DNA of 64,000 nucleotides, from contig JABMLP010000009.1 of the NCBI GenBank assembly GCA_013176395.1, forward strand, positions 620,001 through 684,000, written 5' to 3'. The stretch comes from Venturia oleaginea (Eukaryota > Ascomycota > Dothideomycetes > Venturiales > Venturiaceae). The notes under the pieces were generated by a model. That model did not search any database. It had not been told where the DNA came from and worked only from the letters and a program-made list of their open reading frames with translations. Of the stretch, positions 1 through 11,927 are shown in pieces (the stretch's first letter is position 1; each line of letters starts with the position of its first letter). The translations under genes and the position numbers were made by a program.

Positions 1-460
1 GCGTCTTTGCAGATAGTTTACTGGTGACATGAACATCTGGCTCCGGCTGGTGGAAATACCACCACAAAGTAGCCCACAGCATCATAGCGATCTGTCGCGT
101 GGGTGAGCTCACGGGCTTGTAATCGTTGTTGTTGGGCTGCGATATGGACGAAATGAAGAGGTGGTCATTATGGAGGGTGGGTCGCTTGAATCGATGCACC
201 ATGTGCTGCTTTGCCATTGGTACTGGCTTTGGTGTAGAAGATCTCGAGACAGGGTCGGTAGATTCTATATGCTCCGCTGCGCCATTGCGCGGGTCCTCCT
301 CCTCCTCTTCATCGTCTGCTGAGTTGAGCACCACAGTCCAGCCAGGGGGAAATGGAGCATGGTGTCCACTCAATTCGTTGGACTTGAAATATAGACCGCC
401 GAACACAGGCGTGACAGTCAAATGCTGTCCGTTTGGAAGATGCAAAATATTCGGAGCCAT
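1..460 (-). CDS. EsdC-like conserved fungal protein, N-terminal part (runs off the window)
   Basis: The minus strand is open from an ATG at 460-458 to the window edge (153 codons, no stop). It begins MAPNILHLPNGQHLTVTPVFGG, has an acidic stretch (DDEEEEEDP) near residue 50, and later reads PTRQIAMMLWATLWWYFHQP. From memory these two blocks match the fungal family annotated as EsdC (early sexual development protein, with a glycogen-binding/AMPK-beta-like region), but the diagnostic C-terminal part lies outside the window. The start is the first ATG and is followed directly by the conserved block. The family name is from recall and could be wrong; that this is coding is much surer, because the frame is long and the composition changes in a protein-like way. 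Confidence 0.6.
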   Translation of the reverse strand, partial: MAPNILHLPNGQHLTVTPVFGGLYFKSNELSGHHAPFPPGWTVVLNSADDEEEEEDPRNGAAEHIESTDPVSRSSTPKPVPMAKQHMVHRFKRPTLHNDHLFISSISQPNNNDYKPVSSPTRQIAMMLWATLWWYFHQPEPDVHVTSKLSAKT

Positions 461-1648
461 TGTATAGGAGGGGTAAAGATTGATTGCGATGGGAGGTGGA
501 GAAGATAGCAGAAGTAGGAGCCTCGAATCAAGAGCAGTGGGAACAGCTATAAGAATCTACAACTGCGGTCCTATCATTATGGGGTGATACCGTGCCAGTG
601 ACAAACCTTTCACACAAACCATTGTTAGCATTATTAGTAGCTCACAAAGCGACGCCGCTGATTCGATGGTTGTTGGTGGCGGCTCTCACCAGGTCAGACC
701 CCAGCGGTTCTCTCCGCCCCATGTGATGTGAATGATGTCCCCAAATTGTCCGAGGCCGAGGTTCGTTTCTGATCAAGCACTGTGCACCGAAAAATCTCGA
801 CAAAAATCCAGAGAGAGGAGATTTTGAAGGTCAAACTCTGGCTGATAACGAGGAGCAATTCTTGATGGAGCTGTCAACTGATGAAAAGCTTGGAGCACCA
901 ATGGGAAAAATCGTATGTGGTAAGGCAGGCAGCTAAAGAATAGACTAGGAGACTCTGCATCTGATCAGAAACTTCTCAGATATCTTGGCCACCTAATCGT
1001 TTTTATGCGTCGAAAAGCGCCAGCTAGATCTATTCCAATTCATGTGCAGCTCTGTTGCTCTACATCTAGATTGCGATATCAATGCACTGTTTACATCTTG
1101 TACCACTGAATATTTCGCACGTACTGACGCATAACTTATGTTAAGAAAGTTGCCCTGTGTACGAGCAGCGGCCAAGAAATTGTCCTGTTGTTTTCATGCA
1201 GCAGTTCAGGCACAACTCTGACAGCAGAAAATTGCAACCCCATCTGGAATGATAGCATCTGGTAGCTTTGTGAAGCTGGCGGGACTCAATGGAATATTGG
1301 CGGGACATAATAAAATAGTATATTTGAGATCTGCAAGAACAAGATATGGAGTGTTCTGACTATCTAGCGATATTTACGTGATCCAAACATGCAGAAGTGG
1401 TCAAGCAATCTGTATCCAGTTGTCATCAACCGACCGTGGAAGACAAATGGTTGAACTACAAAGAAAGGTTGTGTCCCCTCTAGTAAGAGGAAAATTCGTT
1501 GATCGCGGAGGTGCAAGGATATATGTATTCTAGTAGTTTCCTCCCGCTAACGGCTTTATCCGCATGATGTAACGGTTTTGCTAGAGTGACATTGATTATT
1601 GATCAAGCACCAGATACCGACCCCTCACTACCACAACCAACAAGCAAG
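461..1648. other. Intergenic region between two divergent genes
   Basis: This 1.2-kb gap separates the minus-strand EsdC-like gene from plus-strand Mn-SOD, so it should carry both promoters. I see no convincing coding frame, RNA gene or repeat in it. The sequence just before the SOD start is C/A-rich (ACCACAACCAACAAG then ATGGC), a normal fungal start context. Confidence 0.6.
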
Positions 1649-2470
1649 ATGGCATCTACTTTCCTACGCACATCTGCTGTCCGTACAGCTCTGCGTGCTG
1701 GCAAGCAAGCTACCTCTGCACGAGCCAGTCTCGCAGGTGTTACTTTCATACGCGGCAAAGCTACTCTCCCAGACCTTCCATGTATGATGATCACCTCTCC
1801 AGTTGAGACAATTCATTGTTATTGATTGATCTGATACTCATTCGTGTCAATCCAGATGACTATGGCGCGCTGGAACCCTCCATCTCTGGCAAGATCATGG
1901 AGCTCCACCACAAGAACCATCACCAAACCTACGTAACCTCCTTCAACAACTTCTCCGAGCAATTTAAAGCCGCCGAATCCAAATCAGACATTGCTTCCCA
2001 GATCGCGCTCCAGCCATTGCTCAACTTTCACGGTGGTGGACATGTGAACCACACTCTGTTCTGGGAGAACCTTGCGCCCAAGAGCCAGGGCGGAGGAGAA
2101 CCACCAAGCGGTGCTCTTTCCAAGGCCATCGACGAGACATACGGCAGTTTGGACGCATTCAAGGGCAAATTCAATGCTGCTTTGGCTGGTATCCAGGGCT
2201 CTGGATGGGCATGGTTGGTGAAGGACACACAGACTGGCAACATTGGCATCCGGACATACGCAAACCAGAACCCAGTCGTTGGCAGATATCAGCCACTGTT
2301 AGGAATTGATGCCTGGGAGCATGCCTACTAGTAAGAATTTCAGACCGAGGATGCCGAATAGCAATGCTAATAATTATTATAGCCTTCAGTACCAGAACCG
2401 CAAGGCCGAATACTTCAGCGCTATATGGGATGTTGTGAACTGGAAGGCTGCTGAGAAGCGCTTCACTTAG
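1649..2470 (+). CDS. sod2: Mitochondrial manganese superoxide dismutase
   Basis: Three exons: 1649-1781, 1856-2330, 2383-2470 (231 codons plus stop), with introns of 74 and 52 bp. The product converts superoxide to hydrogen peroxide and oxygen in the mitochondrial matrix. Residues 1-38 are rich in Arg, Ser, Thr and Ala with no acidic residue, a typical presequence. The mature part starts about LPDLPYDYGALEPSISG. Metal ligands are visible: a His in MELHHKNHHQTY, a His in FHGGGHVNHTLFW, and the Asp and His of DAWEHAYY. The tyrosine after LPDLP and the second Tyr of WEHAYY are each split by an intron. A longer frame begins upstream at 1586, but ATG 1649 gives the presequence and good context. 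Length and motifs are normal for the Fe/Mn SOD family. Confidence 0.96.
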
Positions 2471-3428
2471 ATGCAATGCTGTAACGAGCTGAAGAATGAG
2501 CTTGAGCGGATTCAAGGCAGATTGTACAAATAGAAAAATCAAAGCAAAATTCCATGACCAATGCCAATGTTAATTCAAAGAAAACGGTTCGGCCTGGCCG
2601 TCTAGTGCTCAATTCTCCGGACACAATTCACCTCTGGTTGAAACACGTGCACCGGCAACCTGTTGACGAGCTCCTACCATCAAAAGCCTCGCTGTCATCA
2701 TCCCACTCTCTCCATAACCATCTCCGCACCCTGCCTACAATCAACTCTACCTGCCGCCCGGTCATCACCGCCGGGACAATGTCAGATCCTGCGTGGTTCA
2801 CGGCCATCTTCCCTTGAGCAATCTCCTTCCGTGTTCTACTCCTCAAGAGCTATTCAGAGTCGAGAGACACACAACTTGTAGGAGCGACTGCAGCTATCCG
2901 TTGTCCCGGACTGTTTCTGACGGCCAAGCTCAAGAGCGTGCTAAGCCTACTGGCGATAACGGTACATTGCAAGGCCGAGTGGGTTGCATGAAGGAATCTT
3001 CTAACCGCATGCCAAGGCTGAAGCTCCCCACCATCCGGTCTAACTGGGGTAGCTTTGGTGAGCTATCCTCTCTTCTAGAGTCGCGTTGACAGCTACATTG
3101 CCAAAAGATAACGGGCTGTGGTCCAGGACCTCGGTGGATACCGTCACCGTCATGCTTGCAATTTTTTCTTGAGCTTGGTTAGCTTGACCTCATTCATGGA
3201 TTGCGACCGCGCCTGAGGGACTATTATGCCCACACGTGGTTAGACAACAAGAGCATGGAGCAGGAATGATATGCACCTTGCAAGCTTACACATTCTGGCA
3301 CCGAGGGAAGCCTGGTCCTGGCATTGTATATATGGCGCCTGTCTTCGCGTGCCTTGATGTGATGCAGGGAACTTTTTTGCTCCTCCAATTCCGTCCTCTC
3401 TGTCTCTGTTCAGACCCCTCGTTCCAAT
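2471..3428. other. Intergenic region
   Basis: This gap holds the 3' side of the SOD gene and the upstream region of the phosphodiesterase gene. Short open frames on both strands lack protein-like features. The only specific signal is a TATA-like stretch near 3327. Confidence 0.5.
3327..3333 (+). promoter_or_regulatory. Possible TATA box
   Basis: TATATAT lies 96 bp upstream of the phosphodiesterase ATG at 3429, followed by a pyrimidine-rich leader (TCCGTCCTCTCTGTCTCTG). The position suits a fungal core promoter, but this is inference from sequence only. Confidence 0.35.
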
Positions 3429-4802
3429 ATGCGTGGTACTATCACTGACGTTGCCCTCGCGGCATTGCTTGCTCGTGTTGCTTCAGCAGCCCCTACTGGC
3501 TCCGACTACTCACCTCATACCAGCATTGAGCCTGAGAACCCAGTCGTTCCCTATTATGTCAGCTTGGGACCGCGTCCATACTACCTGATCAACAACATGA
3601 CCGACAGTCCTTTGAAGAAGAAGCTTCAGAGCTGCGAGAATGGACCCTTTGGCATCTCGGACTGGTCAATTGGGCACCGAGGGGGAGGAACTTTACAGTT
3701 TCCCGAGGAGACGGTCGAGTCAACCATGGCTGGTGCTCGCATGGGCGCTGGTATCCTGGAATGTGATGTAGCCTTTACTTCTGATCGAGGACTCGGTACT
3801 TACCCGCTACCCTACTCTATTATCGTATAGTATACTTATGCCTAAAAAGTTTGCCGACACTCCCAATGCGACCTGCATACCACGACCAACATCTTGCTTC
3901 ATCCTGACTTGGCTAAGAAGTGCACAACTCCATTCAAGCCAGCCAACGGCACAGCACCTGCAACCGCTCTCTGCTGTACGAGTGACATCACAACTGAAGA
4001 ATACCTGAGTCTCTGTGGAAAGCAAGATGGATTCAATGCGTCCGCTAAGAACGTCGCCGACTATCAATATGGAACTCCAAGATGGCGAACGGAGCTGTAC
4101 GATACATGCGGAACTCTCCAAACACTGGAGAGTTATATTGACCTTGTCGATTCACTCCCCGGCTACCGCAATTTCACGCCTGAGCTGAAGACTCCTCCAG
4201 CCCAAGTTCCAATGCCATTCAATGGCTACACCCAACAACAATTTGCTCGCGATATGATCAACACTTTCATCAACAAGGGCATCAGCCCCGAGCGCGTATG
4301 GGCACAATCTTTCCTGCCCGCAGATATCTACCAATGGCTCGCTGAATTTCACGCTTTCGGGAAGCAAGCCGTTTTCCTCGACGAGGACGGTGATACGCCT
4401 TCCACCTTGACGACGGCAATTGCTCGTCTGCCCTCTCTCAAGGCAAAAGGTGTTAATATCATTTCGCCTCCTCTTCCCTACATTATCGAAATGGGTGGAC
4501 CGAACAATGATACCATTGTTGAAGCTGCATACTCCAGAGCTGCCAAGGCAGCTGGTTTGGACATTATTGCCTGGACTTTCGAACGCTCACCCCCTCTTGC
4601 GCAAGATCACATCGTCCCAGATTACTATTACAGTTCTATTCAGAATCTTACGCATCTATATGATGGACGGTTATTTGAGGTCTTGGATGTTCTGGCTCAG
4701 GAGGTTGGGATTGTGGGGTTGTTCTCGGATTGGTCGAGTGCGGTTACTTATTATGCTAATTGTTTTGATCTTAAGGGTGCTGTGGCTAGTAAGTATGTGT
4801 AA
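3429..4802 (+). CDS. Secreted glycerophosphodiester phosphodiesterase (GDPD family)
   Basis: Two exons, 3429-3795 and 3850-4802, with a 54-bp intron (439 aa). The family hydrolyses glycerophosphodiesters to an alcohol and glycerol 3-phosphate. Residues 1-22 form a hydrophobic leader ending in ASAAPTG, typical of a signal peptide, so the enzyme is probably secreted or wall-bound. The GDPD signature is visible: GHRGGG near residue 80, ECDVAFTSDRG about 35 residues later (Glu and Asp metal ligands), then CRHSQCDLH, created exactly by the splice. Six or more cysteines suggest disulphides. A role in phosphate scavenging is an inference from the family and the leader. The last codons, ASKYV, end at TAA 4800-4802. 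Confidence 0.9.
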
Positions 4803-6167
4803 GGTGTAAATCTCTCGTATCTTAATTTGAAGGACAAAGGGGTGATATTTATGAGATGGAGAGATGAGATGATGAGGATTAATCTAATGTATATAACGAA
4901 TGAATCCGGATAAGGTATATGAATATAATCACGAATCTCTGAACCCTTCTTCGCCCCACCTTTCACTGATAATCACCATCATCCGGCTTGCGGGAGAAGT
5001 CTTGAGAAGGGGGACAATGCTAGATTGAAATCGCGATGGGGTTGTTCGAGATAGGTATATACTCCGATCTGGCTCAGCCAAAGCAGAAAATATATCAGAT
5101 AAACTGCATTTAAAACCGCAACATCGAGGTTTGGGCATTTACAAGTAAACATCTACCTCACCACTACCCTATACAAGCGACTCTATGATAATAAACCAGA
5201 TCAATAAATCCAGAATATCAAAATTATGACGTGGCCATCTACAAATGTAAGTTAGATCTTACCCGGATCTACCAGCTATAACGAAGAAAGTTCACGAAAA
5301 CGGTCGGGATGAAGGTCGTAATAAACTTCAAACCACAATATCTCTCCATAGGGTTTTTTTATTTTCGAAGCTATATTTCGGGAATCAGGAGCAACACAAA
5401 AGTATAACGGAGCGAAACAAATTAACCATCCAATATTCTCGCTAATCTCCACGGCACATGCACTACACTTTATTAATAAAAACCATTTCGACACCAACAA
5501 CATTTCAAAACTCTCCCTTGTCATTAGCGACTATACAAAAATTAATAGTAATACTATGTCATTGTTTAATACTATATATAGCTAACGCCATGTGTCCACA
5601 AACCTACATAGTTCCAGTAACAAAAATCAAACTCTCCGAGATGGGAAAAAGGCCTCTCGTAACAATACCGACAGAGCCCCGTCCCTGAACCGGCCCGTCT
5701 CACTATACCCCCCGTTTACCACCCATAACATCTACACTATTGGCAGTACAGAGCGGCCCCATTCCCGGTCCCGAATCCTCAGTACACATGCCGCGAATGC
5801 TCCATTGTCGAATTCCAAGGATCGATGTATGAGCCGGGATTGGTCCAAACTCCAGGATCAAAAAGGTGCCAAGCACCGTGAGTTTTCCTTCCCACAACAA
5901 ACCGTTCCCAGGTACTACTAGCGCGACTGTAGGCAAAATATGCAACCCGGAAGCTCGAGAACCCCCTGAACAATAAATGTGAGCTAAATTCGATATCAAT
6001 ACATCATTTAGCGGCGATTCAATCATCAAGACACTATGCAATACCCTCCCGCCGAATCTGCGATCCCATCTATGCCTTGTTACCATACCCATTATGATCT
6101 AAACACACAAGTAAACGCCGAGCCAAAGCAACAGAGCCAACCACGTTTGACAAATCCAATGGCGATT
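4803..6167. other. Intergenic region between convergent genes
   Basis: This 1.36-kb AT-rich gap lies between the 3' ends of the GDPD gene and PIK1. Several short frames exist on both strands, but none has a start context, domain or composition I would call coding. Confidence 0.5.
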
Positions 6168-9100
6168 CTAGTAAATACCCTGCGTCCTATACTGAAACGT
6201 GTCATACCTACCAACAAAGTCAGCAGTCATTCGCGACGACCTGGAGAAAGCAAGGTTAGAAAAGTGGAAAGACTCACAACCTAGTATAATAACTCCCCGC
6301 ACTTTTAGCAATCAGCTCCTCCACATACCCCTCCGCCTCCTCTCTGGAAAGATGCAACACAAACCTTGCTCTTAATGAATTCACCGCCGTCGCAACCCCA
6401 CTGGCAAAACAAGGCATCCTCGATCCCTTACCCATAACATCAACAAGCATAACAATCTTCTCTGCCTGTTTCCTCAACGCCTGAAAAGCCTCTTTGCACC
6501 TATTCTTGAAAATATCAAATTGCGGTGATCCTAAACCGCCAAGGACGTCGATGTATTCTTGGGTGAGTTTGAAGGGGGCGGCTTCGAAGCCCATGCTGCC
6601 GGGAGAGTTGGAGAGCATGAAGCCGAAATCAATGTGGATTACGTGGCCGAAGGTGTCGATGAGGATGTTGCCATTGTGGCGGTCTTTTAGTTGGAGGACG
6701 TAGCAGATCATGCTGTAGGCTGCTAGGGATTTGCTGAATGCGTCAAGTCCCGCTGCGTATGCGTCGCTATCCACCTCGCCAAAAGTCTTCACAAAGTGAT
6801 CTTTCAAGGTGGCGATTCTTTTCCGAGGGTTCGTTTGTGCTGCTATCGTGGCCAAGGTCAGACTGCGTTTAAGTGAGTGGAGCGAGACTCCGTTGGTAAT
6901 CGTTTCGATGAGACCTGACGATTCGCCTGTGACGAGAATGCGCATCTCCTTCACCCAGACGTCAACACCAGCCGCTTCCCAGATCTTAGCACACACGCGA
7001 ATAAGTTGGCAAGCAAATGCCTCTTGTCGCAAGTCTGCCCCAGTTTTCACGATGACACTGATGAGATCCCAATTCTTCATCCACCCATAAGGTGAAGATC
7101 TTCGAATGCGGTCCTTCTTGACAGACCACTCCTCACCGAAAGTCGCTGCACTGGGATCATCACGATCACCTCTCCGGCTGACTCCACCAGTCTTTTGATC
7201 GTTCTCCATACGTGCTGCACCTGCTCCAGAGTTCAGATTAGGATCCGCTTCTGCCTCCAGACTGTCAGTGAAACTCTCGGGGTCTGTTGATGCCACAACA
7301 GCATCAGCTTTCGCCATGATAGTCTCAAAAGTAGGATTATTCTCATCTTCGAGAAAGAAGCTCTGCTCCTCGAGTGACTGCATACTTGCGATGATCTTGG
7401 CCTTGATAGCTGCTACTTCTGCCTTTGGTCTCTTCGCACTGCTTTGCTCCAACTGGGCAAGCATCTGAGCTGCAGTTCGCATGTGAGTGGCCAAAGCTGA
7501 GATATCAGGCTGATCAGGACCTTTCGTTCCAGCTCCGGTCATCTTTCGAGGTCCAGGGCTATTTGATCGACTGATCTCTGTGTTCGAGGTTCTTGGTGTT
7601 GAAAGTGCTGTGAGTGACGACCTTGCATTTGTGCCAACTGTGCCGCTGGATGATCGTGCTATCGGTGGTTTTGCAACTATGCCATTTGGAATGATCGGTG
7701 ATCTAGGACGAAGAGGCACTGCTTCTTGTCCCTGAAATGGGAATGTGCTCACCATCGGTGAATTGCCTAAATCGCCATTTGCTGGTTCCAACACGCTGTC
7801 TTCCCCTTCCACTGTGCTAGACTGTTTTGTAGAAGAATCCCAAGTCGCATCTGAGATGTCAAAGATGCGCCGCCTGCTTGAACCTTTCTCCAGTAGTATT
7901 TTGCCCAGTAAATGCTGATTCTCCTCACTATCCGGATCGAAGTCAAAGTCCTCAGTTAAAATCTCGAGCATGAGTAGATACGGCACCCGCTCTGCACTGT
8001 TCAAACTCGTTGCTTCCGCAGGGTTGATCCGCACAATGCGATGATGCCGACTCTTGCTAGGTTGTCCATCCTGCAGCACCGCAGGACTGATGACTGGTAT
8101 ATCGACCTCGGCCGGCAAATCTTGTGCGATCAGTGCCAATTCTGCTCTTAATGCACTCAGCCTCGCTGGCTTTGGTACAATCACCAATCGATTGGATATA
8201 TCTTCGAGGGCTGTAAGGAAGGCGGTTTCGTTTCTGAAGTAGTTGGACCGTAACATCCGAACCTTTTGTTCGTGTGATAGCGCAGATGGCGTGAGCGCAC
8301 GTGCGGCGAGTGTATGTCTTCGGTGGACACGGTCAACCGGTCTCCCAGCACTCACTGGCATTGGAGGCAGATCTATGCTCGATCGTTCCGGCTGTCGAAT
8401 CTCAGGTAGAGATGTAGTACTAACTCGTGCCTCATTTTGCTGCAACGCCAAAGCTAAAGACTTGGAAGTGCCAGCAGACCGACTGCTTCCGGGCCGCTCA
8501 ATCTCCGTCTGCTGTGTGCTCTCATTCTTTCGTGCAGTTCGTGGTCCCGATCTAGGTTGTCGCCGAGTCTCTGTATCCGAATGTCCCTGCTGACTAACTT
8601 TCCGTCTTGTTTTGACCGATCCTCCCGCTACAGTGTGACTTCTTGTGATCTTCTGCGCCTGTCCTGCATCGGAAATCATATCCTCCGTCGGTCTCGGACG
8701 CCTCCCTTGTGCAACTGCCAGAGGAATGGCCCATTTTGACACAGCAGGCACAGCAAAAGCGGCCATTATAAGACTCGAAAGCACAGTGACAGGTAACACA
8801 TTCTCCTTGATCTTCTCCCTGTGCAGCCCCTCACTCGCCCCAAACACAATCCTCTGCACCTTATTGTAAATCCTCCTCGTAGTCTTGAAATGAACGGATT
8901 GCGGATTCCCGGAGAGATCGTGTAGGTATGTCTGGAACAGCCAGAAAGTCTTGTCAAAGTATCAGCCACTCGCTATCCGTAGTATGAGAGGAACCTGTGA
9001 ATAGGGTCTAACCAGTAAAGCCGAGTTCACCGATTCCTCGCACAGATCGAGTATGAATTCCTCGAGGGCCATGGACTCGTTGTCCACGCTGACGAGGAGG

Positions 9101-9344
9101 TGGCATAGTTGCGGGAGGAAGAACTCGAGCTCCTCGTAGGAGAACTGGCGGAGCTTCGAGCAGAGGACATAGTGAATGCCAACATGGTCTGCATATCTTC
9201 TATTATTGCGAACAGATGAGCGTGTTGACTATAATCGATTCGGAATGAGGAAGGGAGCACATACGAGAGGTATTGAATACAGAGCGAGGGCTCGCGATTA
9301 AAATGGTCGCTCTCGAGGAACCGTTCAAGCAAGTTCCAACTCAT
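6168..9344 (-). CDS. pik1: Phosphatidylinositol 4-kinase Pik1 (PI4K-beta type)
   Basis: Four exons on the minus strand: 9344-9265, 9199-9013, 8949-6278, 6207-6168 (992 aa), with introns of 65, 63 and 70 bp. The enzyme phosphorylates phosphatidylinositol at position 4, mainly for Golgi secretion. The N-terminus (MSWNLLERFLES, then FSYEELEFFLPQLCHLLV and NESMALEEFILDLCEESV) is the lipid-kinase-unique/PIK helical region. A long Ser/Pro/Arg-rich linker follows. The kinase C-lobe has catalytic LKDRHNGNILID and metal-binding HIDFGFMLSNSPG. A short last exon adds YDTFQYRTQGIY, the usual Pik1 tail; without it the frame would stop early, right after YYTRL at 6274-6276. The start is the first ATG of the conserved N-terminus. 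Confidence 0.93.
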
Positions 9345-9969
9345 CTGTGATACGTCATTGGGAGCTTCTTTCCTCGTTGAAAAGAAGAATTATATTGTTG
9401 AAAAGCTTGTGTTGTGAGTAATAGTATCGAGCAGGCCTAGGAATATAGGCCAGGTAGGTATGGGCGCATCGCGCCGAATCATGCACCCGCCTGAGAACTT
9501 TGATTAACTCAATTTGTAAGGCCCCGAGATTAACCAATGACTTGAGACGGAAGAGGTCCGGGATTCTCACGCATAGATGAGGCTGATAACTTCATGGCCT
9601 TCTATTCTAGTTGATCTTCGAGTTGCGCAATGGCTTCATCCATTCATTTCTCCATACATTTTGACAATTCGATGCACATACAGCCATCTCTCTGACAATT
9701 TGATACCCATACAGCCATCTTTCTGACAATTTGATACACATGTAACCGTCTTTCTAACCAAAATATCGAGGACATTTCTTCCAACGCCAGTATTATCCAC
9801 AATGGTACGCAGGCAGCTATCAATGCTAAATACATAACAGAAACGCTGATCGATACTGTACATACATAATGGGGAATCTAGCGGTATCCTTTTTGAACAG
9901 AACTGTAACCCAAAATAACGCCAACATGTGCGGGAAGATAAGAAACCGTCATTATCTATACCTCGTTCA
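9345..9969. other. Intergenic region with a minisatellite
   Basis: This gap is the upstream region of PIK1 and the downstream side of the GH13 gene. Apart from the 31-bp tandem repeat at 9663-9755 I see nothing specific. Confidence 0.5.
9663..9755. repeat. 31-bp tandem repeat, 3 copies
   Basis: Copies start at 9663, 9694 and 9725. Each opens with GACAATTYGATRC and closes with a CATCTYTCT or CGTCTTTCT block. Copies differ at several positions each, so the array is not recent. It lies just downstream of the GH13 stop codon. Confidence 0.85.
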
Positions 9970-11927
9970 TTACAAGGTGGCCTTTGGAAGTGAGAGCTTG
10001 TAAACCACAAATCCAGCTGGAGGAATGGTAATCCACACTTTGGCAAGTCCACCTCGTTTGTAGATGATCTTAGTAGCGTCGCTATCCATAGGAGGATAGA
10101 CGCAGCGCATAATACCCTCCTTTGAGATCTGCTGATGTTCCTTTGGCAAGTGGACCCACGCTCTCGCTTCTGCGTCCGTGTTGGTGTTCATGGCACAGAG
10201 AACCTCTTCTTCATCGAAGGCACGTACCCAGGCAATGACAGACTTGGAATGGCGAGAAGCAGTGTCAGAGAAACAAGGAATGCGATGGGCCATACTGGCT
10301 GACGAAATAGTGCAGAGATATTGTCTGCCCCGGCGCAAGGCAATTTGGTTGGAGCGAAGATGGGTCAGGTCGCGGACAACGCGATATGTGGGCGTAGATT
10401 CGTCGAAGAAGTGGCGATTGTGTGTACCGAAAGCGCCAAAGGGACCACCAAACATGGCCTCACGGATAAATTGATCGGCGAAATGATCTTGAGAGTGAGG
10501 AGCAGGCTTCTCAGAAGTGCCATCAAATCTTTGCTCAGTGCCGTAATAGAGACAAGGGATACCCATAGTACAAAGGTTCATACCAAGCGTGGCATTAAGC
10601 ATCTTCGCCGCATCGACCTCGGAGCAGAATCGCCATTTGTGTGCTAATGGTTGCCAGATTTGGTCATGGTCGTCAATCATAGTCACGACCTGGTTGCGAA
10701 ACCAGCCCTTAGAGAGATCTGGAGAGTTGACAAAGTCTCTGAAGTAATTCGAAGCAGGCTCCTGGTTGCGTGGCACTTTTGTCAGCGATCGTTGAAGAGT
10801 ACCAATCCCGAGTGCCGCGTTTAGACCGGTGATTGCCACAGTTTCCATCGCACGGTCTCCAGAAACCTCACCAACAAGGAAGAAATTTTCCTTGCCGAGC
10901 CGATGAGCATAGCTGTGGATTGTTGCTGCAAAGTAGCGTGTAGGGCCATCACCCATGTGCTTGACGGTATCCTTCGAATCCATTAGCATGTTTAAACAGC
11001 CGAATCGCAATTTTGACTCACTATACGGAAACCATCAACATCAGCAAAAGCGATCCAGAACTTGAAGCATTCGGTCAACGTTAGAAGGGCTGTTGTAGGA
11101 GCGAACTTGGCCGGATCATAAGCACCCAGATTCAACTTCTTGAGCCCAAAGAAATCTCCTTCAATGAATTCAGGCTTCGTTTCGAAATCGCGTATGGTAC
11201 CCTTCAAACCGAAGCAGTCTGCACTTTGAAGCTCCTTGGGCCAAACGGCTCCATCAGGCCAAGCGTTGGGGTATTTGTTCTCATCCACGGGTCCCAAAGG
11301 GATCATATTGTTTTCATCGCGTTTGGCGGCCCAGAAACCGCGGGATTCGTGCGTCGTGCCGTCATAATGTACTGAGTAGTCCTTGTAGCCAAAAACATCT
11401 CCAGCATGGTTGAGAACTACATCGAGAAGCACATAAATGCCTACAGCATGGGCAGCCTTGACGAGGTCCTTGAGGTCTTCTCGTGTTCCAAATCGTGGTT
11501 CCACATCCAGAAAATTTTGAATACCATAGCCGTGATATGTTTCGAGGTCTGCAATCTGCTTGAAGATGGGTCCGATCCAGATTGTTGTGACTCCCATGCG
11601 TCTGAGATAACCAAGTTTGCTGGTGACACCCCTGATCTTCCCTCCAACGAACTTGCCTCCCGCATTCAGCCATTTATGTCTTTCATCATCGTTGGCGTTG
11701 ACAGCATTTCCTCGATCCGATTCCTTGAAAAGCGGTGTCGTCCCTGTATTGACGACTTGATTTGCGATATCTTTGTAGCCTGTTTCGTTGCCGTCTGAGA
11801 ATCGGTCAGGGAGCAGGAAGTACATCAACTGATCCTCCCATGCTTCCGGTGACTTGTGGAATTTGCGGCCAGCGCCTGATATGACGCGCTGGACTTCTGG
11901 ATCCCGAATGCTCTTCAAAGACGACAT
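9970..11927 (-). CDS. Intracellular GH13 alpha-amylase-like glycosidase
   Basis: Two exons, 11927-11022 and 10971-9970, with a 50-bp intron (635 aa). GH13 enzymes cut or transfer alpha-1,4 glucosidic bonds. Visible motifs are DVVLNHAGD (region I), DGFRID spanning the splice junction with the nucleophile Asp303, LVGEVSG with acid/base Glu337, and MIDDHDQ (region IV, about residue 405). The early text DQLMYFLLPDRFSDGNE is typical of maltogenic or neopullulanase-like subfamilies. No signal peptide follows the chosen ATG (MSSLKSIRDPEVQ), so the enzyme should be cytosolic, unlike classic secreted fungal amylases. An upstream in-frame ATG at 11984 would add a Phe/Ser-rich 19 residues and is less likely. 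Substrate is unknown; glycogen or maltodextrin is an inference. Confidence 0.88.

Noticed and set aside
9663..9755. Possible CRISPR-like array
   Set aside because: The copies are directly adjacent with no spacers, so it is a minisatellite; the genome is fungal.
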